In this document: positions 15,125 to 23,508 of the stretch, piece after piece
How the letters are laid out: every line of letters begins with the position of its first letter
Position numbering within the stretch: the first letter of the stretch is position 1
Assembly (NCBI RefSeq): GCF_024721115.1
Contig: NZ_JAMDHK010000008.1
Coordinates: 78,274-120,915 of the forward strand
Reading direction: 5' to 3'
DNA from: Salipiger pentaromativorans
GTDB lineage: Bacteria; Pseudomonadota; Alphaproteobacteria; Rhodobacterales; Rhodobacteraceae
DNA length: 42,642 bases
The notes under the pieces: generated by a model
Databases searched by the model: none
What the model was told of the DNA's origin: nothing
What the model saw: the letters and a program-made list of their open reading frames with translations, nothing else
Made by a program: the position numbers and the translations under genes

Positions 15125-18062
15125 GGAGACGTCCTCCTTCGGGATCCACGAAATGCGCCGAGACCACTTCGGCGCGCAGCTCGCGGCCCTCCAGCGGGTT
15201 GGCGGCAGTGACGATCTCGCCCAGGCGTTTGTCGCCGTCTTCGAGATAGGCCAGCGCGATATAGCTTTGCAGATGCGGCGACCAGCAGGAGGAGGTGACC
15301 CAGCCCTGATCGGTCGACATGTTTTGCGCCGCGCCTTGCGTGAAAAGATGCGACCCGGCGGCCACCTGTTCCTGTGGCGAGACGGATTTCAGCCCGACAA
15401 GGCGGCGGCGCTCGGCGGCCAGCCCCTCGCGACGCGACATCACCGCGCCGATGCTGTCTTTCTTCTGCGAGACCATTCGGCCCAGCCCCAGCATCTGCGC
15501 CGTGGTCTGGCCGTTCAGCTCGGCCCCGGCGGCATGGCCCTTTTCGATGCGCAGCACACCCAGCGTTTCGGTGCCATAGGGTGTCACACCCAGATCCTTG
15601 CCCTGCTCCATCAGCCGCGCCATCAGCGCATGACCGTAGCGCGCGGGCACCGCGATCTCATAAGCCAGCTCGCCCGAGAACGAGATGCGGAAGAGCCGCG
15701 CCCTCAGCCCGTTGCAGATGGTGAGCGGCGCGCAGGCCATGAAGGGAAACGCCTCGTTCGACAGGTCGAACCCGTCGACGATCCGGCTCAGCAGCGCGCG
15801 CGACTTCGGCCCCGCCACGGCGATCTGCGCCCAGGCGTCGGTGGTCGAGATCAGTTGCACATCCAGCTCGGGCCAGAGGCATTGCCGCGCGAATTCCATG
15901 CGCTGATAGACCAGCCCGGCATTGGCGGTGGTGGTTGTGACCACATAGTGGTCCTCCGCCAGCCGCGCGCAGGTGCCGTCGTCATAGGCATGCCCGTCCT
16001 CGCGCAGCATCAGCCCGTAGCGCACCATGCCGACCTTCAGCGTGCCCATCATATTGGCGTAGAGCCGGTTGAGGAATTCGCCCGCATCGGCACCCTGCAC
16101 ATCGACCTTGCCCAGCGTGGTCACATCGCAAAGCCCCACGCCCGACCGCACCGCCAGCGCCTCGCGATCGACACTTTGCCGCCAATGGGTCTCACCCGGC
16201 TGCGGGAAGTATTGCGCCCGCATCCACTGGCCGACCTCGACGAATTCCGCCCCCTGCGCCCTGGCCCAGTCATGGGTCGGGGTCAGCCGGAACGGGCGGA
16301 AATGTTTGCCGGTATCGCCGCCGCCCAGCACGCCGAGCGACACGGGCGTATAGGGCGGGCGAAAGATCGTGGTGCCGGTTTCGGGGATCGTCTTGCCGGT
16401 CAGCTCGGCCATGACCGCCAGCGCCGAGACGTTCGAGGTCTTGCCCTGATCGGTCGCCATGCCCAGCGTGGTCCAGCGCTTGAGATGCTCGACCGGGCGC
16501 ATGTTCTCCTGATGCGCCAGCTTGACGTCCTTGACGGTCACGTCGTTCTGGAAATCCACCCAGGCGCGTTTCTTGCCGGGCACATGCCGGAAGGCCTCCT
16601 GTGCCGCAGCGGCATCCCTAGCCTCCGGCAGCAGGATCTCGGGCGCGGCAATCTCCAGATCGCTCAGCGCCGCCTGTGCCGCGCGTTTGCCATCTGCCAG
16701 CGCCTGCGCCGTGCCGCCCTTGCCCGCAGCGGCCCCCGCCGCGATCAGCCCTTGCGGCCCGCCCTGCCCCGGCACGAAGGCCAGCAGGGACTCGTCCCAA
16801 TGCGGGCGGCCGCGATGATGCGAGGCCAGATGCAGGTTCGGGTTCCAGCCGCCCGCAACACCCAGCGCGCCCACCGCATGCCAGGAGGAGTGCCCCCCTT
16901 GCGTGATCTCGATCTGCGTCAGGCCCAGACGGCCCTTGCTGCCGGTGACCTGCGCCCCGGCGAACACCCGGTAATCGCCCTGCGCCACCGCGTCGGCGCG
17001 GGTGTCGATGACGCCCAAAACCTTCGCCCCCTTGGCCAGCAGATCGCAGGCGGTGCGGTGGCCGTCATCGCCATTGGTGAAGACCGCGATGGCATCGCCC
17101 GCAGCCGCCACCGGCGCCGCTGCCCAGCGGTTGGCATAGGCGCGCAGCGCCCCCGCGAGCATGATGCCGGGCCGGTCGTTGTCGGCAAAGGGGATGTGCC
17201 GCTCGGTCGCCCCCGCCGCCAGAACGGCGCGTTTCGCGGTGATCCGCCACAGCGTCTGGCGCACCTTGTCGCCGGGGGAAGCGAGATGATCCGCCACCCG
17301 CTCAACCGCGCCGTAGATGCCGTGATCGAAGACGCCGAACACCGTGGTGCGGGTCATGATCCGCACATTCGGCAGGCTGTCCAGCTCGGCCCGCACCGTC
17401 TCCACCCAGTCATGCGCCGGGGCGCCGTTCAGCAGGTCGCTTTCCATCAGCAGCCGCCCGCCAAGGCGGAAATCCTCATCCGCCAGCACCACCTGCGCCC
17501 CCGCACGTCCCGCCGTCAGCGCGGCGGCAAGCCCCGCCGCGCCGCCGCCGATCACCAGCAGGTCGCAATGCAGATAGCCCCGGTCATAGGCATCGGGATC
17601 GGGCAGCATCGACAGGCTCCCGAGCCCCGCCGCCTTGCGGATGGCCGGTTCGTAGAGCTTTTCCCAAAAGGCGCGCGGCCACATGAAGGTCTTGTAATAG
17701 AACCCCGCCGCAAAGAACGGCGACAGCAGATCGTTCACCGCCATAAAATCGCGATGCAGCGGGCCGACATGGTTCTGCGAGCGCGCGCTCAGCCCGTCGT
17801 AAAGTTCAGCCACCGTGGCACGGGTGTTGGGCTCGGCCCGCGCGCCCTCGCGCAGTTCCACCAGCGCGTTGGGCTCTTCGCTGCCCGCCGCGATCACCCC
17901 GCGCGGGCGGTGGTATTTGAAGCTGCGGCCCATGAGGCGCACGCCATTGGCCAGCAGCGCAGAGGCAAGCGTGTCTCCTTCGAACCCCTGATAGGCTTTG
18001 CTGTTGAAGGTGAAATTCAGCGGGCGGGTGCGGTCGATCAGACCGCCATTGAGACGGGTCAT
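15117..18062 (-). CDS. mgdC: N-methylglutamate dehydrogenase, alpha subunit (SoxA-like)
   Basis: A 981-residue subunit. The N-terminal ferredoxin-like segment (LNFTFNSKAYQGFEGDTLASALLANG, about 13-38) lacks the full cysteine set, as usual in heterotetrameric sarcosine oxidases. A NAD-binding Rossmann motif LLVIGGGAAGLAAALTAG follows at about 170, then RHIPFADNDRPGIMLA. The C-terminal third (about 580-981) is a THF-binding GcvT-fold domain with CDVTTLGKVDVQGADAGEFL, RLFRISFSGELAYEI and GTETLGVLRIEKGH. It takes methylene from N-methylglutamate oxidation to THF. It overlaps mgdB by 4 nt and mgdD by 8 nt. Confidence 0.92.
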   Translation of the reverse strand: MTRLNGGLIDRTRPLNFTFNSKAYQGFEGDTLASALLANGVRLMGRSFKYHRPRGVIAAGSEEPNALVELREGARAEPNTRATVAELYDGLSARSQNHVGPLHRDFMAVNDLLSPFFAAGFYYKTFMWPRAFWEKLYEPAIRKAAGLGSLSMLPDPDAYDRGYLHCDLLVIGGGAAGLAAALTAGRAGAQVVLADEDFRLGGRLLMESDLLNGAPAHDWVETVRAELDSLPNVRIMTRTTVFGVFDHGIYGAVERVADHLASPGDKVRQTLWRITAKRAVLAAGATERHIPFADNDRPGIMLAGALRAYANRWAAAPVAAAGDAIAVFTNGDDGHRTACDLLAKGAKVLGVIDTRADAVAQGDYRVFAGAQVTGSKGRLGLTQIEITQGGHSSWHAVGALGVAGGWNPNLHLASHHRGRPHWDESLLAFVPGQGGPQGLIAAGAAAGKGGTAQALADGKRAAQAALSDLEIAAPEILLPEARDAAAAQEAFRHVPGKKRAWVDFQNDVTVKDVKLAHQENMRPVEHLKRWTTLGMATDQGKTSNVSALAVMAELTGKTIPETGTTIFRPPYTPVSLGVLGGGDTGKHFRPFRLTPTHDWARAQGAEFVEVGQWMRAQYFPQPGETHWRQSVDREALAVRSGVGLCDVTTLGKVDVQGADAGEFLNRLYANMMGTLKVGMVRYGLMLREDGHAYDDGTCARLAEDHYVVTTTTANAGLVYQRMEFARQCLWPELDVQLISTTDAWAQIAVAGPKSRALLSRIVDGFDLSNEAFPFMACAPLTICNGLRARLFRISFSGELAYEIAVPARYGHALMARLMEQGKDLGVTPYGTETLGVLRIEKGHAAGAELNGQTTAQMLGLGRMVSQKKDSIGAVMSRREGLAAERRRLVGLKSVSPQEQVAAGSHLFTQGAAQNMSTDQGWVTSSCWSPHLQSYIALAYLEDGDKRLGEIVTAANPLEGRELRAEVVSAHFVDPEGGRLRD

Positions 18063-18340
18063 TGCGCGGCCCCCGCTTTCACGTCGGACGCCAGCTCGGC
18101 GCTCAGGATTTCATGGGTGAGGGTATTGCGGGTGACCACCAGCCACGAGCGGTCGCCCTGTTCGTGGAACCACAGCTCGCGATGCACGCCCGCCGGGTTG
18201 TCGCGCAGGAAAACGTAGTCGCAAAAGGCGGCCTCGGCGCCGGGGGTAGCCGGGTCGGGCCGGTTCAGCAGGGAGGCATCGCCCAGATAGGTGAATTCCT
18301 GCGCGTCGCGAAGGCCGAGAAGGGGATGAGGGATCAGCAT
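18059..18340 (-). CDS. mgdB: N-methylglutamate dehydrogenase, delta subunit (SoxD-like)
   Basis: A 93-residue SoxD-family subunit. In sarcosine oxidase the delta subunit binds zinc through two N-terminal Cys (CPxCG), one His and one Cys (HxxxC). Here the N-terminus reads IPHPLLGLRDAQEFTY, and the later motif reads WFHEQGDRSW: three of four expected ligands are replaced. The fold-defining LRDNPAGVHRELW is kept, so it is the right family but probably zinc-free. It overlaps mgdC by 4 nt and follows mgdA after 10 nt. Confidence 0.88.
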   Translation of the reverse strand: MLIPHPLLGLRDAQEFTYLGDASLLNRPDPATPGAEAAFCDYVFLRDNPAGVHRELWFHEQGDRSWLVVTRNTLTHEILSAELASDVKAGAAQ

Positions 18341-18350
18341 GTCGTGGGCC

Positions 18351-19601
18351 TCAGTGCAGGTTGGGTTGGGCGCCGACGCCCTTTTCGTCGATGACGTAGC
18401 CCCGGTTGAACCGGTCGAAGCGGAAGGCGGTCGCGGTCTCGTGCGGGGTGTCGGTGGCCAGCAGATGCGCGAATGTCAGCCCGGCGGCGGGCGTCGCCTT
18501 GAACCCACCGTAGTTCCAGGCGCCGTTGAAATAGAGCCCTGCGATATCGGTGCGGTCGATGATCGGCGAGCCGTCCATCGACATATCGACCAGCCCGCCC
18601 CAGGCGCGCAGCAGCCGCGCCCGCCCGATCATCGGCATCAGCGCCATGCCGCCTTCGAGCACGTCCTCGATCACCGGCAGCCCGCCACGCTGCGCATAGG
18701 AGTTGTAGCCGTCGATGTCGCCGCCGAAGACCAGCCCGCCCTTGTCGGACTGGCTGACATAGAAATGCCCCGCGCCAAAGGTGATCACCCCCGGAATGAC
18801 GGGCTTCAGCCCCTCGGAGACAAAGGCCTGAAGCGCGTGGCTTTCGATGGGCAGGCGGCGGCCCGCATAGCCCATCACGCGGCCCGAGCTGCCCGCGACC
18901 GACACGCCGACCTTGCCCGCGCCGATAAACCCGCGCGTCGTCTCGACCCCTTGCACCGCACCGTTCTCGATGCGGAAGCCGGTGACCTCGCAATTCTGGA
19001 TAATATCGACGCCGCGCCGGTCGGCGCCGCGCGCATAGCCCCAGACGACGCCGTCGTGGCGGGCCGTGCCCGCGCGTTCCTGCATCAGCCCGCCCTTGAT
19101 CGGGAAGCGCGCATTGTCGAAATTCAGGAAGGGCACCATCTGGCGCAGCTCGTCGCGGCCCAAAAGCCGCGCCCCGGCGCCCGAGATCATCATGGAATTG
19201 CCGCGCCGGCGATAGGCATCGCGCTGACCGTCGGAATGGATCAGGTTGATGATCCCGCGCTGGCTGACCATCGAGTTGAAATTGGTGTCCTGTTCGAGAG
19301 TTTCCCAGAGCTTCATCGACAGCTCATAGAACGGCTGGTTGCCCGGCAGCAGATAGTTGGAGCGGATGATTGTGGTGTTGCGCCCGGCATTGCCCGAGCC
19401 GATCCAGCCCTTTTCAAGCACCGCGACATTGGCTTGCCCATAGCGCTTGGCCAGGTAATAGGCGGTGGCCAGACCGTGCCCGCCGCCGCCGATGATCACG
19501 ATGTCATATGAGGGTTTCGGAACCGGATTGCGCCACAGCGGGCCCCAGCCCTTGTAGCCGGTCAGGGCCTCTTTGATGACTTTGAAACCTGAGAATGTCA
19601 T
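18351..19601 (-). CDS. mgdA: N-methylglutamate dehydrogenase, beta subunit (SoxB-like)
   Basis: A 416-residue flavoprotein of the sarcosine oxidase beta/DAO family. The FAD-binding motif is IIGGGGHGLATAYYLAK (about 36-52). H182 in AGTARHDGVVWGYARGA corresponds to the His that holds FMN covalently in heterotetrameric sarcosine oxidase. The C-terminal WGGLVDMSMDGSPIID and FNGAWNYGGFKATPAAG complete the amine-oxidising active site. It is the first gene of mgdABCD-folD-purU and oxidises N-methylglutamate in the cytosol. Its 118-bp divergent promoter region, shared with the GlxA-type regulator, contains GAGGAAA (minus strand, 19649-19655). Confidence 0.92.
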   Translation of the reverse strand: MTFSGFKVIKEALTGYKGWGPLWRNPVPKPSYDIVIIGGGGHGLATAYYLAKRYGQANVAVLEKGWIGSGNAGRNTTIIRSNYLLPGNQPFYELSMKLWETLEQDTNFNSMVSQRGIINLIHSDGQRDAYRRRGNSMMISGAGARLLGRDELRQMVPFLNFDNARFPIKGGLMQERAGTARHDGVVWGYARGADRRGVDIIQNCEVTGFRIENGAVQGVETTRGFIGAGKVGVSVAGSSGRVMGYAGRRLPIESHALQAFVSEGLKPVIPGVITFGAGHFYVSQSDKGGLVFGGDIDGYNSYAQRGGLPVIEDVLEGGMALMPMIGRARLLRAWGGLVDMSMDGSPIIDRTDIAGLYFNGAWNYGGFKATPAAGLTFAHLLATDTPHETATAFRFDRFNRGYVIDEKGVGAQPNLH

Positions 19602-19719
19602 GCGGGTCGCTCCTTCGGTCTTTCCCTTCTAACGGTGAAATTTTCCCGTTTCCTCTTGTTTCAGGACAAATACTGTCTGATTAAGGACGTGATGTCGGAT
19701 TTTCGGGGAAGGGCCACCC
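19602..19719. promoter_or_regulatory. Divergent promoter region, mgdA / GlxA-type regulator
   Basis: A 118-bp AT-richer gap. On the minus strand it holds ACAAGAGGAAACGG then AAAATTTCACC (about 19635-19660), partly matching the element before amt, mgsA and tmm. The regulator gene beside it may also bind here. Exact sites are not resolved. Confidence 0.4.
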
Positions 19720-20676
19720 ATGCGCAGAATCGCGTTCCTGCTGGTCGATGGATACGCGCTGCTCTCGACGGCGGCGGCGCTGGAACCGCTGCGCGCGGCC
19801 AACCAGTTCTCGCCCGATCTGGCCTATGACATCACCCTGCTCTCGACCACGGGAACCGGGGCGCTGTCCTCGGTCGGGGCGAAATTCGACGCGCGGTTCT
19901 ACCGCGACGCCATCCCGCTTTACGACCTGATTTTTGTCGTCGCGGGGGGCGATCCGGCGCGCGTCACCGACCCGGCGGTGCTGGGCTGGCTGCGCCAGGC
20001 CGACCGCAACGGCGCGGCGCTTGGCGGCATCTCGGGCGGGGCGGTCATTCTGGCGCGCGCGGGGCTGCTGAAAGACCGCCGCTTTACCGTGCACTGGCAT
20101 CATTATGACGATTTCGACAGGATGCCCGGCGACTGGCTGCTGGAACGGCGGCTCTTTGTCATCGACCGCGACCGCTATACCTGCGCGGGCGGTTCGGCGC
20201 CGCTCGACATGATGCATGCGATCATCGCGCGGGATTTCGGCAATCGCTTTGCACAGCGGATTTCCGACTGGTTCATCCAGACCGAGATCCGGGGCGCCGA
20301 GGCGCCGCAACGGCTGTCGATCGCCGCCCGCTACGGCGCGCTGCCGCAAGCTGTCGAGGGCGCGCTGGAGCTGATGGAAAGCCACATCGCCGACCCGCTC
20401 GATCAGGAGCAGATCGCCTCTCTTTCGGGACTGTCCTCGCGGCAGTTGCAGCGCCAGTTCCGCGCCGCGCTTGGGCGCTCGGTGATGGAGGAATACCGGC
20501 GGATTCGACTCGAGACCGGGCGCGAGCTGATCACCTCGACCCGGCTGTCGCTGTCGGAGATCGCGCAGATGACCGGGTTTTCCACGCCCTCGCATTTCTC
20601 CGACGCATTCCGGCGGCTCTACGGGCACGAACCATCGAAGCTGCGGCGGACGGAGACGCAAACGCCCCGGAGCTGA
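19720..20676 (+). CDS. GlxA-type AraC-family transcriptional activator
   Basis: A 318-residue regulator. The N-terminal DJ-1/PfpI-like (class I glutamine-amidotransferase fold) domain, about 1-165, has no visible nucleophilic Cys: the elbow reads GGISGGAVILARAGLL. The C-terminal AraC/XylS double helix-turn-helix (about 215-310) shows LSGLSSRQLQRQFRAALG and LSEIAQMTGFSTPSHFSDAFRRLYG. Members such as GbdR and CdhR activate catabolism of quaternary and methylated amines. Divergent from mgdA and convergent with gmaS, it is the natural activator of the methylamine genes. ATG 19720 follows GGGGAAGGG. Confidence 0.9.
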   Translation: MRRIAFLLVDGYALLSTAAALEPLRAANQFSPDLAYDITLLSTTGTGALSSVGAKFDARFYRDAIPLYDLIFVVAGGDPARVTDPAVLGWLRQADRNGAALGGISGGAVILARAGLLKDRRFTVHWHHYDDFDRMPGDWLLERRLFVIDRDRYTCAGGSAPLDMMHAIIARDFGNRFAQRISDWFIQTEIRGAEAPQRLSIAARYGALPQAVEGALELMESHIADPLDQEQIASLSGLSSRQLQRQFRAALGRSVMEEYRRIRLETGRELITSTRLSLSEIAQMTGFSTPSHFSDAFRRLYGHEPSKLRRTETQTPRS

Positions 20677-20708
20677 TCCGGGGCGCGGGCAGTCTTGCGG
20701 CGCGGGCA

Positions 20709-20732
20709 AAAATTCTTCGTTCGAAGAATTTT
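20709..20732. terminator. Bidirectional terminator 1 (convergent genes)
   Basis: A perfect 11-bp stem AAAATTCTTCG/CGAAGAATTTT with a 2-base centre has an A-rich left and T-rich right side. It lies between the GlxA-type gene and the convergent gmaS. Confidence 0.7.
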
Positions 20733-20758
20733 GGCGCCGGAATGGATGGGGCGGACAT

Positions 20759-20784
20759 GAAAAGTCTTCGGACGAAGACTTTTC
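20759..20784. terminator. Bidirectional terminator 2 (convergent genes)
   Basis: A perfect 12-bp stem GAAAAGTCTTCG/CGAAGACTTTTC with a 2-base centre lies 26 bp from the first hairpin and 5 bp from the gmaS stop. Both share the CTTCG/CGAAG core, so this is a tandem pair. Confidence 0.7.
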
Positions 20785-20789
20785 GCCCC

Positions 20790-22106
20790 TCAGATGTCCA
20801 GCGTGTGCTGTTTTTCCCAGTTGGAGAAATGCGACACGAAGGAATTCCATTCCTGATGCTTCATCTTGATGTAGGAGGCCGAGAAATCGCTGCCCAGCAT
20901 CGCCTTCAGCTCTTCGTCCGCGTCATAGGCGCGAATGGCATCCAGCATGTTGAGCGGCAGTTTCGGCGCATCCGTCACGGTGTGGCCTTCAGCATACATG
21001 TCGATGTCGTAGCGCTTGCCCGGATCGGCCTTGCTGCGGATGCCCGAAAGCCCTGCCGCGATGATCACCGCCTGCAGCAGATAAGGGTTCACCGCCCCGT
21101 CGGGCAGGCGCAGCTCGAACCGGCCCGGCCCCGGTACGCGCACCATGTGGGTGCGGTTGTTGCCGGTCCAGGTCACCGTGTTGGGCGCCCAGGTCGCGCC
21201 CGACATGGTGCGCGGCGCGTTGATGCGCTTGTAGCTGTTCACCGTCGGGTTGGTGATCGCCGCCAGCGCCTCGGCGTGCTTCATGATGCCGCCGAGGAAA
21301 TAGCCCCCCTGTTCCGACAGGCCCACCTCGCCGATCTGGCCGCCGGCCTTGCCCGCAAAGGCGTTGGTCTTGCCGTCCAGATCCCAGACCGAGATATGCG
21401 CGTGGCAGCCATTGCCGGTCAGCCCCTCGATGGGCTTGGGCATGAAGGTGGCGCGCAGCCCGTGCTTTTCGGCGACCGATTTCACCATGAACTTGAAGAA
21501 GGAATGGCGGTCGGCGGTCACAAGCGCGTCGTCGAAATCCCAGTTCATCTCGAACTGGCCGTTGGCGTCCTCGTGGTCGTTCTGGTAGGGGCCCCAGCCC
21601 AGCTCCAGCATGTAATCGCAGATCTCGGCGATCACGTCATAGCGGCGCATCACCGCCTGCTGGTCGTAGCAGGGCTTCTCCGCCGTGTCGTAAGGGTCGG
21701 AGATCTTGTCGCCCTCGGGCGTCAGGATGAAGAATTCGGCCTCGATCCCGGTCTTGACGCGCAGCCCCTCGGCGGCGGCCTCCTTGATCAGCTTCTTCAG
21801 AACGTTGCGCGGTGCCTGTTCGACGGCGGCACCTTCCATGATGCAATCCGCCGCGACCCAGGCCACCTCGGGTTTCCACGGCAGCTGGATGACAGCTTCC
21901 GCATCCGGCACCGCCAACATGTCGGGATGCGCGGGCGTCATGTCGAACCAGGTGGCGAAGCCCGCAAAGCCCGCGCCGTCCTCCTCCATATCCGCGATCG
22001 CGGCGGCGGGCACGAGCTTTGCCCGCTGGCCGCCGAACAGATCGGTGTAGGAGATCATGAAATATTTGACGCCTTTTTCCTCGGCGAATTTGGCAAGTTT
22101 GCTCAT
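20790..22106 (-). CDS. gmaS: Gamma-glutamylmethylamide synthetase
   Basis: A 438-residue glutamine-synthetase-fold enzyme that ligates methylamine to glutamate with ATP, the entry step of the indirect methylamine pathway. Seen are IEAEFFIL (metal-binding Glu), GPYQNDHEDANGQFEMNW, the ATP-side GNGCHAHISVW, and NRTHMVRVPGPGRFELRLPDGAVNPYLLQA. Its length and its lack of the adenylylation tail separate it from GlnA. It is the last gene after mgsABC on the same strand, 66 nt downstream of mgsC with a hairpin between, and ends against two terminators. Confidence 0.93.
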   Translation of the reverse strand: MSKLAKFAEEKGVKYFMISYTDLFGGQRAKLVPAAAIADMEEDGAGFAGFATWFDMTPAHPDMLAVPDAEAVIQLPWKPEVAWVAADCIMEGAAVEQAPRNVLKKLIKEAAAEGLRVKTGIEAEFFILTPEGDKISDPYDTAEKPCYDQQAVMRRYDVIAEICDYMLELGWGPYQNDHEDANGQFEMNWDFDDALVTADRHSFFKFMVKSVAEKHGLRATFMPKPIEGLTGNGCHAHISVWDLDGKTNAFAGKAGGQIGEVGLSEQGGYFLGGIMKHAEALAAITNPTVNSYKRINAPRTMSGATWAPNTVTWTGNNRTHMVRVPGPGRFELRLPDGAVNPYLLQAVIIAAGLSGIRSKADPGKRYDIDMYAEGHTVTDAPKLPLNMLDAIRAYDADEELKAMLGSDFSASYIKMKHQEWNSFVSHFSNWEKQHTLDI

Positions 22107-22140
22107 CTTGGTGTTCCCTGTTGTATGTCCCGATGGAGAG

Positions 22141-22161
22141 AGAGGGGCCAGCGGCCCCTCT
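22141..22161 (-). other. GC-rich intra-operon hairpin (mgsC-gmaS gap)
   Basis: Stem AGAGGGGCC/GGCCCCTCT with a 3-nt loop lies 35 bp before gmaS. No T run follows on the minus strand. It is similar in placement to hairpins inside the dmm operon and may set the ratio of Mgs to GmaS. Confidence 0.5.
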
Positions 22162-22172
22162 TTCGATCCGGC

Positions 22173-23498
22173 TCAGAAGCCGGGCTTGCCGGGGTACCAG
22201 TTGGTCCCCGCGAGCGGCACCTGGGCCATCGCGGCGGCCTCCATGGTGAGCGCGCAGAGATCCTCGGGTTCGAGATTGTGGACGTGGTTGTGGCCGCAGG
22301 CCCGCGCCAGCGTCTGGCATTCCAGCGTCAGCACGTTGAGGTAGTTGCGCAGGCGGCGGCCCGCCGCCACCGGATCGAGCCGCTGCATCAGCTCGGGATC
22401 CTGGGTGGTGATGCCCGCCGGGTCGCGCCCTTCGTGCCAGTCGTCATAGGCGCCGGTGGTCGAGCCCAGCTTCTGATACTCGGCTTCCCATTTCGGATCG
22501 TTGTCGCCCAGAGCGATCAGCGCCGCCGTGCCGATGGCCACCGCGTCGGCGCCAAGCGCCAGCGCCTTGGCCACATCGGCGCCGGTGCGGATGCCGCCCG
22601 AGACCACAAGCTGCACCTCGCGGTGCATGCCCAGATCCTGAAGCGCCTGCACGGCGGGGCGGATACAGGCCAGCGTCGGCTGGCCGACATGTTCGATGAA
22701 CACGTCCTGCGTCGCCGCCGTGCCGCCCTGCATGCCGTCCAGCACCACCACATCGGCCCCGGCCTTCACCGCCAGCGCGACGTCGTAATAGGGGCGCGCA
22801 CCGCCGACCTTGATGTAGATCGGCTTTTCCCAGTTGGTGATCTCGCGGATCTCGAGGATCTTGATCTCCAGATCGTCCGGCCCGGTCCAGTCCGGGTGAC
22901 GGCAGGCCGACCGCTGGTCGATGCCCACCGGCAGGTCGCGCATGCCCGCGACGCGCTCGGTGATCTTCTGGCCCAGCAGCATGCCGCCGCCGCCCGGCTT
23001 GGCGCCCTGCCCCACCACGATCTCGATGGCATCAGCCCGGCGCAGGTCGTCGGGGTTCATCCCGTAACGGCTCGGCAGATATTGATAGACCAGCTTTTCC
23101 GAATGGCCGCGCTCTTCCTCGGTCATGCCGCCGTCGCCGGTGGTGGTCGAGGTGCCGGCCAGGGTGGCGCCGCGTCCCAGCGCCTCCTTGGCGTGGCCGG
23201 ACAGCGCGCCAAAGGACATGCCCGCGATGGTGACCGGGATCTTCAGCTCGATGGGCTTCTTGGCGAAGCGCGTGCCGAGGGTCACCGAGGTCTCGCATTT
23301 CTCGCGGTAGCCTTCGAGCGGGTAACGCGACATCGACGCGCCAAGGAACAGCAGGTCGTCGAAATGCGGCACCCGGCGCTTCGCCCCGCCGCCGCGAATG
23401 TCGTAGATGCCCGTCGCCGCCGCCCGGCGGATTTCCGAGTTGATCGAGTTGGAGAAGGTCCAGCTCTGGCGCGGATCGGTTTGCGGTGTCTTTTCCAT
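22173..23498 (-). CDS. mgsC: N-methylglutamate synthase, glutamate-synthase-like subunit
   Basis: A 441-residue FMN-binding barrel of the glutamate synthase central domain type. Characteristic segments are IPVTIAGMSFGALSGHAKEALGRGA, the glycine run VVGQGAKPGGGGMLLGQKI, PIYIKVGGARPYY, VVLDGMQGGTAATQDVF and LVVSGGIRTGADVAKALALGADAV. The Fe-S cysteines (LTLECQTLARACGHN and further) are partly visible. With MgsA and MgsB it makes the enzyme that turns gamma-glutamylmethylamide or methylamine plus glutamate into N-methylglutamate. The start ATG 23498 is preceded by GAGGAGCG. It lies 10 nt after mgsB. Confidence 0.92.
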   Translation of the reverse strand: MEKTPQTDPRQSWTFSNSINSEIRRAAATGIYDIRGGGAKRRVPHFDDLLFLGASMSRYPLEGYREKCETSVTLGTRFAKKPIELKIPVTIAGMSFGALSGHAKEALGRGATLAGTSTTTGDGGMTEEERGHSEKLVYQYLPSRYGMNPDDLRRADAIEIVVGQGAKPGGGGMLLGQKITERVAGMRDLPVGIDQRSACRHPDWTGPDDLEIKILEIREITNWEKPIYIKVGGARPYYDVALAVKAGADVVVLDGMQGGTAATQDVFIEHVGQPTLACIRPAVQALQDLGMHREVQLVVSGGIRTGADVAKALALGADAVAIGTAALIALGDNDPKWEAEYQKLGSTTGAYDDWHEGRDPAGITTQDPELMQRLDPVAAGRRLRNYLNVLTLECQTLARACGHNHVHNLEPEDLCALTMEAAAMAQVPLAGTNWYPGKPGF

Positions 23499-23508
23499 GT
23501 CGCGCTCC

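Noticed and set aside
13995-18218. A 1407-codon open frame on the plus strand opposite mgdD-mgdC-folD
   Set aside because: It is the GC-rich antisense shadow of well-supported genes, has no recognisable domain and is rich in Arg, His and Gln.
14567-19601. Heterotetrameric sarcosine oxidase soxBDAG
   Set aside because: Homology allows it, but linkage with gmaS and mgsABC and the zinc-less small subunit favour N-methylglutamate dehydrogenase; no glyA or serine dehydratase gene is adjacent.
20790-22106. Reading gmaS as an ordinary glutamine synthetase
   Set aside because: Length, lack of the adenylylation-loop Tyr motif, and coupling with mgsABC fit gamma-glutamylmethylamide synthetase.
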